64,000 nucleotides of DNA from RYN-230 sp963717125 (GTDB lineage: Bacteria > Actinomycetota > Actinomycetes > Streptosporangiales > Streptosporangiaceae). Below the pieces are notes generated by a model. That model searched no databases. It was not told the origin of the DNA and was given only the letters and a program-made list of their open reading frames with translations. Shown here in pieces: positions 1 through 9,092 of this stretch (its first letter is position 1; each line of letters opens with the position of its first letter). The translations under genes and the position numbers were made by a program. The stretch covers positions 310,001-374,000 of the forward strand of contig CAVQVG010000020.1 in NCBI GenBank assembly GCA_963717125.1, in the 5' to 3' direction.

Positions 1-1
1 C

Positions 2-1060
2 CGGTCCGTCCCGCTGGTCTGGTCGCGCTACGTCAGCGTGTATGGGCCACTGGCCACCATGGAGCAATTCCTGGCGGCCAAGCTGGGCGGCTCGTCCCCG
101 GCCGTGATCGTGTTCTGGCTCAAACTGTGGAACTCGGCCGGGTTCGCCGCCGTCGCGATCGCGGTTCACCGGTTGCTCCGCGGCGACCCGGCCCAGCGGC
201 TCCGCGCCCACCTGCTCTGGACGCTCAACCCGCTGCTGCTCTGGGACCTGGTCGAAGCCGGTCACGTTAACGTGCTGGCGGCCGCGGCCGGCCTGTTCGG
301 CCTGCTCGTTCTCGGCAAGCAGGCGCACGGCGAGCGGCCCGGCCTGGGCCGCGTCGTGGCCGCCGGCGCGCTGCTCGGGGTGGCCGCCGACATCAAGATT
401 AACTACGCGCTGTTCGGCCTGGGCGCCGCCTGGGCCCTGCGCCGCTCCCCCGCCGCGCTGGCCACCGCGGGCGCGGCTGCGCTCGCCGTGTTGCTGCCCA
501 GCTACGCCTGGTTCGGGATGCCGGCTGTCAAGGCTCTGGTCGGCCGCCGGGACTCGGCCAGCGCGGACAACTTCTACCGGCTCATCCTGCCCACCCACCA
601 CTTCGTCGGCGTCATCGCCGCCATCCTGGTCGTCGCGATGGCGGTCCTCGCCTTCCGGCGGCTCCCACCGGGCGACCCGGCCCGGCCAACCATCCGGCCG
701 ACCGTGGCGCTGGCCGCGGCCTGGCTGTTCCTGTGGCCTTACCAGCTGCCCTGGTACGACGCGATGATCATCGTCGTGCTGATCCTCTACCCCGCGTCGC
801 GACTGGACTGGCTGGTGCTGGCCCGGCTCACGGCCGGCACGATCGCCAACATGCCGGGCAACCCACTGCTCCCGCACGGCCACGTGCTGAGCTTGCTCGA
901 CCACTACGCGATACGCGTCGTCGCGCCGCTGGTCATCCTCGGCGCGGCGGTCGGCCTGGTCGCGCTGTGCTGGTCCGGCCGGTGGAATACAGCCGAGCCG
1001 GACCGGCCGCCCCGGGCGACGCCGGACACCGATGACGTGCTGGTGCCGGCGGCCAGCTAA
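2..1060 (+). CDS. Polytopic membrane glycosyltransferase, GT-C/GT87-like (5' truncated)
   Basis: The frame is open from the first base of the window. The GTG at 38 lies inside a YGPL stretch rather than ahead of a signal anchor, so the real start is off the left edge. About 350 residues are visible, with roughly eight hydrophobic spans separated by short basic loops. The YGPL and DLVEAGHVN stretches and the membrane layout fit polyprenyl-phosphate-sugar-dependent GT-C mannosyltransferases (GT87/DUF2029). These enzymes add sugars to lipid-linked or exported glycans on the outer face of the membrane. The acidic catalytic loop expected near the N-terminus would be in the missing part. The tail after the last helix is hydrophilic. 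Family assignment is moderate and the substrate is unknown. Confidence 0.7.
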   Translation, partial: RSVPLVWSRYVSVYGPLATMEQFLAAKLGGSSPAVIVFWLKLWNSAGFAAVAIAVHRLLRGDPAQRLRAHLLWTLNPLLLWDLVEAGHVNVLAAAAGLFGLLVLGKQAHGERPGLGRVVAAGALLGVAADIKINYALFGLGAAWALRRSPAALATAGAAALAVLLPSYAWFGMPAVKALVGRRDSASADNFYRLILPTHHFVGVIAAILVVAMAVLAFRRLPPGDPARPTIRPTVALAAAWLFLWPYQLPWYDAMIIVVLILYPASRLDWLVLARLTAGTIANMPGNPLLPHGHVLSLLDHYAIRVVAPLVILGAAVGLVALCWSGRWNTAEPDRPPRATPDTDDVLVPAAS

Positions 1061-1082
1061 CCGGAGCTGGCATCCTGGACCG

Positions 1083-1541
1083 GTGCCGAAATTGCCACTC
1101 GAGATCCGCCGCGCCAGCGCGGCCGACGCGGACTCGGTCGCCGAACTGGCCGCGGACCTGGCGCAGTCGTTCCCGTTCTCCCGCGCCGCGTTCGACCGCA
1201 GCTACCCGGCCGTGCTGGCGGCCGAGGATGCCTGCCTCCTGCTCGCCACGGACGGCGGCCCGGATCCGGCCGCCCCAGTGGGCTACCTGCTCGGCTTCGA
1301 GCATCCGGCGTTCTTCGCTAACGGCCCGGTGGCCTGGGTGGAGGAAGTCCTGGTCCGCCCGGAGCATCGCGGCCGCGGGACCGGGCGCGCGCTGATGACC
1401 GCGTTCGAGCAGCACGCGGCGGGCCGGGGCTGCCAACTGGTCGCGCTGGCCACCCGGCGCGCGGCCGCTTTCTACCGTGCCCTCGGCTACCAGGAGTCCG
1501 CCGTCTACTTCCGCAAGGTGCTCGGCGACACCAACGCCTGA
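1083..1541 (+). CDS. GNAT family N-acetyltransferase
   Basis: A 152-residue protein of typical GNAT length. The GTG at 1083 is preferred because it directly precedes an EIRRAS strand, which is how this fold usually begins. An earlier in-frame GTG at 1032 would overlap the upstream gene and add an unusual Cys/Trp-rich leader. The acetyl-CoA pyrophosphate loop is visible as RPEHRGRGTGRALM (motif A), preceded by the WVEEVLV beta-4 strand and followed by AAAFYRALGYQES (motif B). It should transfer an acetyl group from acetyl-CoA to an amine. The substrate cannot be read from sequence. It lies 22 bp after the membrane glycosyltransferase and may be co-transcribed with it. Confidence 0.85.
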   Translation: MPKLPLEIRRASAADADSVAELAADLAQSFPFSRAAFDRSYPAVLAAEDACLLLATDGGPDPAAPVGYLLGFEHPAFFANGPVAWVEEVLVRPEHRGRGTGRALMTAFEQHAAGRGCQLVALATRRAAAFYRALGYQESAVYFRKVLGDTNA

Positions 1542-1606
1542 CCTCGCGCCGTCAGGCACCGCCTGGCCGCCCAGGCATCACGCACCGCGCTCGGCGCACC
1601 GCGTGC

Positions 1607-2893
1607 TCACGCCTGCGCCGCGGTGCTGGCTGGATCCGTCACCTCCACCGGGGCAGGCTGAGGGCGGTACCGCCGGAACGCGGGCAGGGCCAGGGCGATC
1701 GCGACCACCCCGACGATGGTCAGCAGGCCGCCGGTGAACGCGCTGATGACCGGCGAGGTCAGCGAGCCCAGCGCGCCGGACCCCAGGTTGCCGAGTTGCC
1801 CGCCACCCGCGCCCACCACGTAGTCGGTGGCCAGCAGCCGGCCCCGCAGCTTGTCCGGGGTGACCGCCTGCACGATGCTCACCCGGAGCACCACGGTGAA
1901 CGTGTCCGCCGCCCCGGCCACCGCGAGCAGACCCAGAGTCAGCCACAACACGGCCGGCGCGACCGCGAAACCGGTGAACGCCGCACCCCAGACGGCGACC
2001 GTGACCAGCATGGCCCCTCCTGGCCGGGACATCCGCCCCAGCGGGCCAGAGAGCACCGCGCTGGCCAGCCCGCCCACGCCGATGGCCGTGGTGAACAACC
2101 CGAGCGTGCGGGGATCGCCACCGAACCGTTCCGCGTTGATGGCCGGGAAGAGCGCCACCGGCAGGGCGAACACGGTGGCGGACAGATCGGCCAGGAACGC
2201 TCCGGCCAGCACCTGGCTGTGCCGGATGAACCGGATCCCCTCGGCCACCGCCCGCAGGCCCAGCCGCGACGGGCTGCCCTGCGGCCGCAGCGCGGGCAGC
2301 CGGCCCACCCCGTACAGCGCGGCCGCGTAACTCATCGCGTCCACCAGATAGCAGGCCCGCAAACCCAGGTGGGGTGCGGCGGCGATGATGCCCGCGAGCG
2401 CCGGGCCAACGATCAGCATCAGCTGGGCGCTGATCCGGTCCAGCGCCAGCCCGGCGGTGACCTGGCCGGCCGGGAGCAGGGCGGACGTGAACGTGCTACG
2501 CGCCGGACGGTCCACCGCACCGAGCGCGTACTGGGCGGCGACCAGCAGGTACAGCAGCCAGACCTGGCCCAGCCCGGCGAAGGCCTGGGCGGCCAGGGCC
2601 GCGGACACCACGGCCAGGCAACTGCTGGTGACCAGCACGACCTTCCGCCGGTCCAGCGCGTCGGTGAGCGAGCCGCCGAGCAGGCCCACCGCCAGCGTCG
2701 GCACCGCCTGGACCACGCCGATGAAACCGACCGCGAGGGGGGACCGGGTCAGATCGTAGACCTGGAGCATGACGGCGAAGGAGGTCAGCGCGCTGCCCAC
2801 GGAGGACACCGTGGAGCCCACCCACAACCGCCGGAACGCAGCGGACTCACGCAGCGGGCCGACGTCGGCCAGCAGCCGCTTCCCCGACAGCAT
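1607..2893 (-). CDS. MFS transporter, EntS-like drug/siderophore exporter
   Basis: A 428-residue major facilitator protein with about twelve hydrophobic segments. The motif-A-like loop GGSLTDALDRRKV sits between helices 2 and 3, and the N-terminus FRRLWVGSTVSSVGSALTSF is typical of EntS/multidrug proton-antiport exporters. The ATG at 2893 is chosen over a GTG at 2899 because a GGAGGG ribosome site sits about 8 nt upstream of it. It is divergent from a MarR regulator, with a palindrome at 2959-2986 between them. That arrangement is typical of a MarR-controlled efflux pump that responds to its own substrate. The substrate is not known. Confidence 0.85.
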   Translation of the reverse strand: MLSGKRLLADVGPLRESAAFRRLWVGSTVSSVGSALTSFAVMLQVYDLTRSPLAVGFIGVVQAVPTLAVGLLGGSLTDALDRRKVVLVTSSCLAVVSAALAAQAFAGLGQVWLLYLLVAAQYALGAVDRPARSTFTSALLPAGQVTAGLALDRISAQLMLIVGPALAGIIAAAPHLGLRACYLVDAMSYAAALYGVGRLPALRPQGSPSRLGLRAVAEGIRFIRHSQVLAGAFLADLSATVFALPVALFPAINAERFGGDPRTLGLFTTAIGVGGLASAVLSGPLGRMSRPGGAMLVTVAVWGAAFTGFAVAPAVLWLTLGLLAVAGAADTFTVVLRVSIVQAVTPDKLRGRLLATDYVVGAGGGQLGNLGSGALGSLTSPVISAFTGGLLTIVGVVAIALALPAFRRYRPQPAPVEVTDPASTAAQA

Positions 2894-2958
2894 GCCCACT
2901 CCCTCCGCCCGTGCCGACCCGCCATCATGCCGATCCGCACCGCCCCGCCCCCGCCATC

Positions 2959-2986
2959 GTAACAGTGCTTATACAAGTACTGTTAC
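2959..2986. promoter_or_regulatory. Imperfect palindrome between MFS and MarR genes, candidate MarR operator
   Basis: Twelve-base arms, with one mismatch pair (GTAACAGTGCTT and AAGTACTGTTAC), flank an ATAC centre; the outer 8 bp match perfectly. It lies in the AT-rich part of the 126-bp divergent intergenic region, 33 bp before the MarR start. MarR dimers commonly bind such palindromes over their own and a neighbour's promoter. Binding is inferred, not shown. Confidence 0.6.
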
Positions 2987-3019
2987 AATTAACCGGCGGC
3001 AGCGACTAAGGCGGGCCAC

Positions 3020-3580
3020 ATGACCAGGACCAGCACGGAGACAAGCAGCCCGGAACCAAGCAGCGCGGGCACAAACAGCACAGGCACAAGCAGCCCAGCC
3101 GACCCCAGCGAGCACAGCCGCTGGCGAGCGCTGCGGCTGCTGCAGGCGGCGATGGACGCGGACATCGCCCAGGTGTACGCGGAGGCAGGCATCGACGGGC
3201 TCAAGCCGAGCTACGTGATGGAACTGCTCCGGCTGTACGCCCGCGGCCCGATGACCATCACCGAACTGGCCGAGTCGGTGCAGCGCACCCACTCGGCGGT
3301 GAGCCAGAAGGTGGCCGCGATGCGCGCGGCCGGCCTGGTCCGCACCACGGCCGGGGCTGATGCGCGGTCCAAGACCGTGCACCTGACGGCGCGGGCGGCC
3401 CGGATGGCCGGGCGGCTGGCGGCGGAATGGCGGGCCACCGAGGCCGCGCTGGCCGAACTCGAGGCGGAGATCCCCTACCCGCTCAGCCAGGCCGTCACCG
3501 ACATCGAAGACGCGCTGCGGCGCAAGAGCTTCCACGACCGGATCGCCGGCCAGCTGGCCGAGGACCCGGCGTGGCGCTGA
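3020..3580 (+). CDS. MarR family transcriptional regulator
   Basis: A 186-residue protein with a low-complexity Ser/Thr N-terminal tail (about 35 residues), then a winged helix-turn-helix: helices around PMTITELAESVQRTHSAVSQ, a recognition helix into KVAAMRAAGLV, and a wing carrying DARSKTVHLT. The DxRSK wing motif is characteristic of MarR proteins. The flanking helices would form the dimer interface. It is divergent from the MFS exporter and probably represses both genes through the palindrome at 2959-2986. The ligand is unknown. The hydrophilic N-terminal extension is longer than usual for the family. Confidence 0.85.
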   Translation: MTRTSTETSSPEPSSAGTNSTGTSSPADPSEHSRWRALRLLQAAMDADIAQVYAEAGIDGLKPSYVMELLRLYARGPMTITELAESVQRTHSAVSQKVAAMRAAGLVRTTAGADARSKTVHLTARAARMAGRLAAEWRATEAALAELEAEIPYPLSQAVTDIEDALRRKSFHDRIAGQLAEDPAWR

Positions 3581-3644
3581 GCCATCCGCTGCTCGACCCG
3601 GCCGTGCGCCTGGACCAGGCCGTCGCGGACTGCCGGCGGCGGTG

Positions 3645-4388
3645 TTAGCCGAGGTGCCGGGCGAAGAACCGCAGCGTGCTGTCCAGCTCGAAGGCCGGGA
3701 TCTCGCCGTGCTTGCCGGGGTTGGCGTGCAGCGTCTTCTCGGCTGAGGCCAAGGCGTCGAACAGCGCCAGGCTCTGGGCCCGCGGCACCCGCTCATCGTC
3801 CCACTGCACCAGGAACTCGACCGGGACGGTGATCCGCGCGGCGGCCCCATCCGATGCCAGCGCCCCGCCCATGCCCAGCACCGCGGCGCGGACCCGGGGC
3901 TCGGCGGCAACGAACGGAATGCCGAGTCCACAGCCCATCGACACACCCCAATAGCCCACCGGACCGGCGCCGACGTAGTCGAGTTCCTGGACCGCGGCCA
4001 AGACGGCCCGCCATTCCGGCACGGTCTGGCTAGCCACGAGCGCGTGAAAAGCAGCGAGCAGCGGAGCAAATTCCTCTCCGGCCTCCACGCGGGCCTGGTT
4101 CTCGGTCGCGATCCGGTTGTACTCCTCGTGCTTCGGCCGGTCGCCATGGCTGGGCGCGTCGGCCGCCACCACCGCGAAACCACACTCGGCCACGAAGCGG
4201 CGCGCCCGGGCCACGATGCCGGGGGCCTTCTTGTGCTGTCCGCCGCCGTGTCCCATCAGGATCAGGGGACGGGTACCGGCGGCACCTTCCGGCGTCCACA
4301 ACACACCGGGAATCTCGCCGAAGGTGAAGGTGAGGGTAAAGAGCTGTTCGGAGACGCCGCCTGACGACGTCTCAGCGGTGAAGCGCAT
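3645..4388 (-). CDS. Alpha/beta hydrolase, dienelactone-hydrolase-like
   Basis: A 247-residue cytosolic hydrolase. The oxyanion HGGG motif (MGHGGGQHKK) is near residue 47. The nucleophile elbow is GYWGVSMG (Ser in G-x-S-x-G), the acid is the Asp in QWDDERVP, and the His is in GKHGEIP. This order and spacing is the standard triad. The insertion SHGDRPKHEEYNRIATENQ before the nucleophile resembles the family of prolyl-oligopeptidase/dienelactone-type esterases. It follows a 341-bp upstream region and stands alone, convergent with the MarR gene. The substrate is not predictable; a small-ester or acyl hydrolase is most likely. Confidence 0.8.
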   Translation of the reverse strand: MRFTAETSSGGVSEQLFTLTFTFGEIPGVLWTPEGAAGTRPLILMGHGGGQHKKAPGIVARARRFVAECGFAVVAADAPSHGDRPKHEEYNRIATENQARVEAGEEFAPLLAAFHALVASQTVPEWRAVLAAVQELDYVGAGPVGYWGVSMGCGLGIPFVAAEPRVRAAVLGMGGALASDGAAARITVPVEFLVQWDDERVPRAQSLALFDALASAEKTLHANPGKHGEIPAFELDSTLRFFARHLG

Positions 4389-4729
4389 AGCGTTTCAAGC
4401 CTTTCGGGATGCCTTCTCCGGGCACTCCCTAGGCCATCCGAAGGAGGGAGCCCCGACCTGTCACAGCGTTGATCGGTCTCACCTCCTCAGTCCGCAGCAG
4501 CGTACGGCGACGCCGAACGTATCATGACCGGCTTCACTCGCGTCTCGCCCGGGGGCGGACATGGCCTGACGCGCACTAGACGCCACGCGCCAATCCTGGC
4601 CGTACGCCAGGTAAACGGCGTGTTGCAATCCATGACATCGATGCATGGGTGCGTTGCTTTGCAGTCATTGGACGCATGAGTCCTGCGCAGGTGACACTCA
4701 ATACGGACCTACGGAGAGAAGGAAGAGCC
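4389..4729. other. 341-bp divergent intergenic region
   Basis: It separates the hydrolase (minus) from the small plus-strand gene at 4730. On the minus strand, 5' of the hydrolase, CTCCCT/AGGGAG arms at 4425-4430 and 4445-4450 could form a leader hairpin, and a short GTG-initiated reading frame ends just before it. No recognised riboswitch core was seen. Toward the small gene the DNA becomes more AT-rich (4615-4710), where its promoter presumably lies. Confidence 0.4.
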
Positions 4730-4981
4730 ATGGAGAGCAAGACCCGCCCGGGAGGTCGGCCGGGCCCGGTTGGTCGGGTAACCACGGTCAGCCCGCGTCT
4801 GGGTGCCATCCGGGACGAGCTCCGCGAGGCGCGCCAGGCGCGCGCCGCCCGCAAGGCCCTGGAGCGCGACCTGGCCAGCTACACCACGGAAGCCGACCTC
4901 AACGACCTCGACGCGATCCTCGACCGGCACAGCGACGAGGAGACCGCCGACATCCGCCGCATCCTCGCCGGCCGCCGGTAA
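4730..4981 (+). CDS. Small conserved actinobacterial protein of unknown function
   Basis: An 83-residue protein starting at the ATG preceded by GAGAAGGAAG 6-10 nt upstream. The N-terminal 25 residues are basic and Gly/Pro-rich. The rest is predicted helical and charged (RDELREARQARAARKALERD), ending in DLNDLDAILDRHSDEETADI and RRILAGRR. No transmembrane segment, metal motif or catalytic signature is seen. Amphipathic helices with heptad-like Leu/Ile spacing suggest a small coiled-coil or dimerising protein. Related small helical proteins are common in actinomycetes without known function. The gene stands alone, convergent with the GH16 gene. Confidence 0.6.
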   Translation: MESKTRPGGRPGPVGRVTTVSPRLGAIRDELREARQARAARKALERDLASYTTEADLNDLDAILDRHSDEETADIRRILAGRR

Positions 4982-5062
4982 GCCTGATTCCGGGCCCGGC
5001 TGCTCAGGCCCACTCGGGCCTGAGCAGCCGAGGCCTGGCGCCAGCCCGGCGAGCTGACTAGC

Positions 5063-6371
5063 TCAGGGCAGCGTCCACTGCTGGTTGGCGTTGCCGGTGC
5101 AATCCCAGATCTGCAACTGGGTCCCCGGCGTCGTGGACCAGTTCGTATCGTCCAGGCATTTACCGGACTGCGGGTTGTACAGCGATCCGTTGGACTCCGG
5201 GATGAACACCTGCGCGCCGGTGCCATTGCAGTCGTACAGATCCACCGCCGTCCCATCCGCCGTACCACCGGCGTTGATATCCATGCACTTGCCCAGGACG
5301 TGCAGCGTGCTGCCCGCCTCGACCACGGTCCACTGCTGGGCCGCGGTCTGGTTGCACGTGTACACCTGGACCGGGTTGTAGTTGGCCGTGCTGGCCGAGC
5401 GGTCATCGATGCACAGGCCGCCGTAGCCGACGATCGGGCCGGTCGACGCCGCCCGACCCGGTCGAGCTGCCGTTCGTCTCATACGCCGCCACGTAGGCCA
5501 CGCTCATCGTGCCACCCGACGTGGTCGCGCTCGTCGGCGCCGTGCAGCCGCAGACGCCGTCCGGGTAGCCGCCGCCCATGGCCAGGTCGAAGATGATCGA
5601 CAGGTTATGGTCGAACGCGGCCTGCCACGTCGCGGTGCCCACCTGGCCCTCGGACACCGAGAAATACTGGTTGCCGTCCAGGTAGAACGTGATCGACTCA
5701 TCGGACGGATTGGTCCGGTTCAGGATCATCGTGTACGTGTGATAGCCGGACTGGCAGCCTGAACAGGCTTGCAGCCCGCTGCCGATGCCATCCGGCTCGT
5801 TGCACGGCCCGCCCGGATCGGTCCCGCAGTGCACCGTGCCGGACAACTCGGACAGCGCGTTGACGTCCTCCATGATGTCGATCTCGCCGTTCTCCGGCCA
5901 CTGTCCCGGACCCAGCATCCAGAACGCCGGCCAGTAACCGGTGCCGCTGGCCGGGCTGGGCTGCTTGATCGACGCGGTGACCTCAAGTTCCCCGCCGGCC
6001 GGTGCGCCCACGTTGGCGCTGGTCGTCTGGATCCGGCCCGACGTCCACGAGCTGCCCGAGCCGAGCGCGGTGATGTCCAGGTCGCCGTTCCCGTCCAGGT
6101 ACACGTTGCTGGACGAGTTGGTCATCGTCTCGATCTCGCCGGTGCCGAAGCTCGACCCCGGTCCGGTGTCGTACATCCAGGCCGACGACGGCCCGCTGCC
6201 TGCCGCCCCGTTGAAGTCGTCGCTGAACACCGTGGACCAGCCGGACGGCGGCCCCGGCACGGCGCTGGTGGCCGCGGCCACGGGCCCGGCGGCGGACACG
6301 ACGGTCAGCAGCGCCAGCACCGGCGCGACGGCCCCAGCTAACGCGATGATCCTGCGCGATAAACCAGCCAT
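5063..6371 (-). CDS. Secreted GH16 beta-glucanase with ricin-type (CBM13) domain, frameshifted
   Basis: The ATG at 6371 has an AGGAGG site 9 nt upstream; the in-frame TTG at 6380 abuts that site and is rejected. The upstream frame (5403-6371, 322 residues) has a signal peptide ending near AAATSA and a GH16 domain with the catalytic motif EIDIMED. The downstream frame (5063-5482) encodes a ricin B-type lectin with QxW repeats (AAQQWTV, NANQQWTLP). The two meet in a Gly/Ser linker near 5440-5480. The 1309-nt span is one base over a multiple of three, so one extra base explains the break, giving about 435 residues when corrected. It probably cleaves beta-1,3 or mixed-linkage glucans outside the cell. 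The break is either a sequence error or real loss of the lectin domain. Confidence 0.8.
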
Positions 6372-6406
6372 CGACGGCAACCTCCTGGTCTCGTTAACAG
6401 TTCTTT

Positions 6407-6421
6407 TAGGAAAGTTTCCTA
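6407..6421. promoter_or_regulatory. Perfect palindrome TAGGAAA-G-TTTCCTA upstream of GH16 gene
   Basis: Seven-base arms around a single G, centred about 43 nt before the GH16 start and overlapping where its promoter should lie. A short AT-rich palindrome in otherwise GC-rich DNA before a secreted polysaccharide hydrolase is a strong operator candidate, for example for a ROK- or LacI-type sugar repressor. The regulator is not identified in the window. Confidence 0.6.
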
Positions 6422-6468
6422 TTTGTAGACGTGACCATAACGCGGTGGCTGGGTGCCGTCAATAGCGC

Positions 6469-7314
6469 TCAGCTGGCCCGGCGGTACGCCCGCACCGCCA
6501 GCGGGATGAACACGATAAAGATGCCGACCAGCCAGGCGAAGCTCTGCCACAGACTCGGCTCGAGCGGGTATTGCGGACCACCCAGGGCCAGCGCGCGCAT
6601 CGCGTTGACGACCTGGGTGACAGGCTGGTGGTAGGCGAAGGCCTGCAGCCAGCCGGGCATGGTCGAGATCGGCACGAACGCCGAGCTGACGAACGTGAGG
6701 GGGAACAGCCAGATCAGCCCGAACGCCTGCACCGACTCCTCGTCCCCGATGGCCAGCCCGGTGAACGCGGCGATGACGCAGAACGCGATGCCGAACACGG
6801 TGGCCAGCGCGATCATCCCCACGGCCGGCCCAAAGCCGTTCAGGAACCGGAACCCGACCGCGTAGCCCACCGCGACGATGATCAGGATGGTGACGAGCAT
6901 CCGTAGTGAGTCTGCGACCAGCCGGCCGGATAGCACCGCGGACCGGGCCATCGGCATCGACCGCAGCCGGTCGATGACGCCTTTCTTCAGCTCCTGCGCC
7001 AGCGCGATGGCGGTGCCGAAGCAGGCGAACGCCGCGGTCTGCGCGATGATCCCGGGCATCAGGAAGTTGACATAGCCGCCGGGGGTGCTGACCGGGATCG
7101 CGCCGCCGAACACGTAGCGGAACAGCAGCACGAACATCACCGGCTGGATCACGGTGAACACCAGGTAGGCGGGCACCCGCATCCACACCAGCAAGCCGCG
7201 CTTGGTGATGATGAGCGTGTCACTGATCGCCCAGCGAGCCCGGGTGAGCAGGCTGGGCTCGCCGCTGACCGGACCGGGGGCGGGGGCGGGGGCGGTTATC
7301 TCGGCGGTGGTCAT
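6469..7314 (-). CDS. ABC-2 type transporter permease, DrrB-like
   Basis: A 281-residue membrane protein with about six hydrophobic segments and the ABC2 signature region GVIDRLRSMPMARSAVLSGR after helix 2, as in daunorubicin resistance DrrB. The N-terminal cytoplasmic tail is short and Pro/Ala-rich. Its ATG overlaps the stop of the ATPase gene by 4 bp (ATGA), so the two are translationally coupled. It forms the membrane channel of a two-gene exporter for drugs, lipids or a secondary metabolite. The cargo is not indicated by neighbours. Confidence 0.88.
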   Translation of the reverse strand: MTTAEITAPAPAPGPVSGEPSLLTRARWAISDTLIITKRGLLVWMRVPAYLVFTVIQPVMFVLLFRYVFGGAIPVSTPGGYVNFLMPGIIAQTAAFACFGTAIALAQELKKGVIDRLRSMPMARSAVLSGRLVADSLRMLVTILIIVAVGYAVGFRFLNGFGPAVGMIALATVFGIAFCVIAAFTGLAIGDEESVQAFGLIWLFPLTFVSSAFVPISTMPGWLQAFAYHQPVTQVVNAMRALALGGPQYPLEPSLWQSFAWLVGIFIVFIPLAVRAYRRAS

Positions 7315-8351
7315 GACGACACCTTCGCATCCTGCTTGGCCTGGTCTTTCTTGCCCTGACGGCGGCCCCGCTTGGGCTTGCCGGACGTCTCGTCCTCGGC
7401 CGCGTGCCCGGTCAGCGCGAGGAACACGTCGTCCAGCGACGGCCGCCGCAGCGCCAGGCCCTGGGTATGCACCCCCGCATTGTCCAGTTCGCGCACCGCC
7501 TCGATGAGCGCGTCAGAACCGCGCCCGCCGACCCCCACGCTGATGACTCCGGTCTCGTCGTCGAAGTGCGGCTCGCCCTCGCCGACCTTGGCGATGGCGG
7601 CCACGCCATCGGCACACCGGGTCCGGTCGGGCACGGCGAACTCCAGCACGTCCCCGCCGACCCGGCTCTTCAGTTCCTCGGCCGTGCCGGCCGCGATGAC
7701 CTGGCCATGGTCGATGACCACGATCTCGTCGGCTAGTTCGTCGGCCTCGTCCAGATACTGGGTGGTGAGCAGAATCGTGGTCCCGGTGGCCACCAGCGAC
7801 CGGATGGTGTCCCACATGCCGAGCCGGGACCGCGGGTCCAGGCCGGTGGTCGGCTCGTCCAGGAACAGCACCTGCGGCCGGCCAACCAGGCTGGCGGCCA
7901 GGTCCAGGCGGCGCTGCATGCCGCCGGAGAAGGTCTTGGCGGACCGGTCAGCCGCGTCGGTCAGGTCGAACTGGTTCAGCAGCTCGACCGCCCGGGTCTT
8001 GGCGTCCGCCTTGCGCAGGTGGTACAGCCGCCCGATCATCTCCAGGTTCTCCCGGCCGGTGAGCTCTTCCTGGATGGCCGCGGACTGCCCGGACAGGCCG
8101 ATCAGCCGGCGTACCGCCGCGGCCTCCCGCACCACGTCGCGCCCCTCCACCAGGGCCCGCCCACCGTCCGGCAGCAGCAGCGTGGTCAGGATGCGGACCG
8201 CCGTGGTCTTGCCCGCGCCGTTCGGGCCGAGCACGCCGAGCACCGTCCCGCGCGGTACCGACAGGTCGATGCCGCGCAGCGCGCGGACCTCCCCGAATGA
8301 TTTGGTCAGGCCTTCTACGAGAATCGCCGGTCCCGAGCTGATCTCTGACAC
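7311..8351 (-). CDS. ABC transporter ATP-binding protein, DrrA-like
   Basis: A 346-residue nucleotide-binding subunit with Walker A GPNGAGKTT, signature FSGGMQRRLDLA, Walker B VLFLDEPTTGLDP and an H-loop after TTQYLDEADELAD. The C-terminal region after residue 220 (EFAVPDRTRCADGVAAI) is the DrrA C-terminal domain. A basic Lys/Arg/Gly tail ends the protein. The GTG start at 8351 follows a GGGAGGG ribosome site. It heads a two-gene operon with the permease. It powers export by ATP hydrolysis. A second DrrA-type gene begins at the right edge of the window. Confidence 0.9.
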   Translation of the reverse strand: MSEISSGPAILVEGLTKSFGEVRALRGIDLSVPRGTVLGVLGPNGAGKTTAVRILTTLLLPDGGRALVEGRDVVREAAAVRRLIGLSGQSAAIQEELTGRENLEMIGRLYHLRKADAKTRAVELLNQFDLTDAADRSAKTFSGGMQRRLDLAASLVGRPQVLFLDEPTTGLDPRSRLGMWDTIRSLVATGTTILLTTQYLDEADELADEIVVIDHGQVIAAGTAEELKSRVGGDVLEFAVPDRTRCADGVAAIAKVGEGEPHFDDETGVISVGVGGRGSDALIEAVRELDNAGVHTQGLALRRPSLDDVFLALTGHAAEDETSGKPKRGRRQGKKDQAKQDAKVSS

Positions 8352-8599
8352 GCACCCTCCCTGAGCAGGCTCAGCCCGCTGGTCGATATTCCCGAGCCTT
8401 CGAACATAGCGGCGGGCGGCCCTGCGGTCGAACCAAAAACCGCGGTCTCGCCCCGCTTCTGCATGTTAGGACGCCGCACCGACAGCAAACTCACCGCGCC
8501 CGGGGCGTGGGAGCGGCGGCACCGGCGGCGGCGGGATGGCGGGCACCGGCGACGAGATGGCAGGCACTGGCGACGGCGGGGTTACCGGCCCCGGGGTCG

Positions 8600-9088
8600 A
8601 TGGCCGGTGGTAAGACTGTGCGGGTGGACGAACTGCGCTTTGCCGACTCGGTCGTGATCGCCCGGGACCCGGAATTCCTCTACGACATGGTGTCCGACGT
8701 GACCCGGATGGGCGAGTGGAGCCCGATCTGCACCGGCGGCTGGTGGGACGAGGACGCCAGCGCGCAGCCCGGCGACTGGTTCACCGGGCGCAACGAGACC
8801 CCGGACCGGGTCTGGGAGACCCGGTCCCAAGTGGAGACGGCCGACCGGGGCCGGGCGTTCGGGTTCCTGGTCGGCGGCGACCGGGTCCGCTGGACCTATA
8901 CGTTCACGCCGGTGCCCGGCGGCACCCGGGTGACCGAGTCGTGGGAGTTCCTGCCGGGCGGCATCGCCCGGTTCCACGACCGGTACGGCGACGACGCGGA
9001 GGCCCAGATGGCCCGGCGCACCGAGGAGGCGCGCCGCGGCATCCCGGTCACGCTGGCCGCCATCAAGAAGACGGCCGAGCAGGGCTGA
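8600..9088 (+). CDS. SRPBCC (polyketide cyclase/dehydrase-like) protein
   Basis: A protein of about 162 residues with the START-like helix-grip pattern: SVVIARDPEFLYDMVSDVTR at the N-terminus, a central WTYTFTPVPGGTRVTESWEF beta-hairpin, and a long C-terminal helix TEEARRGIPVTLAAIKKTAEQ. Such proteins bind hydrophobic ligands; some act as aromatase/cyclases, many are of unknown role. The start is uncertain. The ATG at 8600 and the GTG at 8618 are both plausible, and the frame is open further upstream through low-complexity Ala/Gly sequence. It is divergent from the DrrAB operon and convergent with the glycosyltransferase at 9128. Confidence 0.75.
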   Translation: MAGGKTVRVDELRFADSVVIARDPEFLYDMVSDVTRMGEWSPICTGGWWDEDASAQPGDWFTGRNETPDRVWETRSQVETADRGRAFGFLVGGDRVRWTYTFTPVPGGTRVTESWEFLPGGIARFHDRYGDDAEAQMARRTEEARRGIPVTLAAIKKTAEQG

Positions 9089-9092
9089 CTGT

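Noticed and set aside
3572..3648. 24-codon plus-strand mini-gene after the MarR gene
   Set aside because: Too short, no ribosome site of its own, and it overlaps the MarR end and the hydrolase stop.
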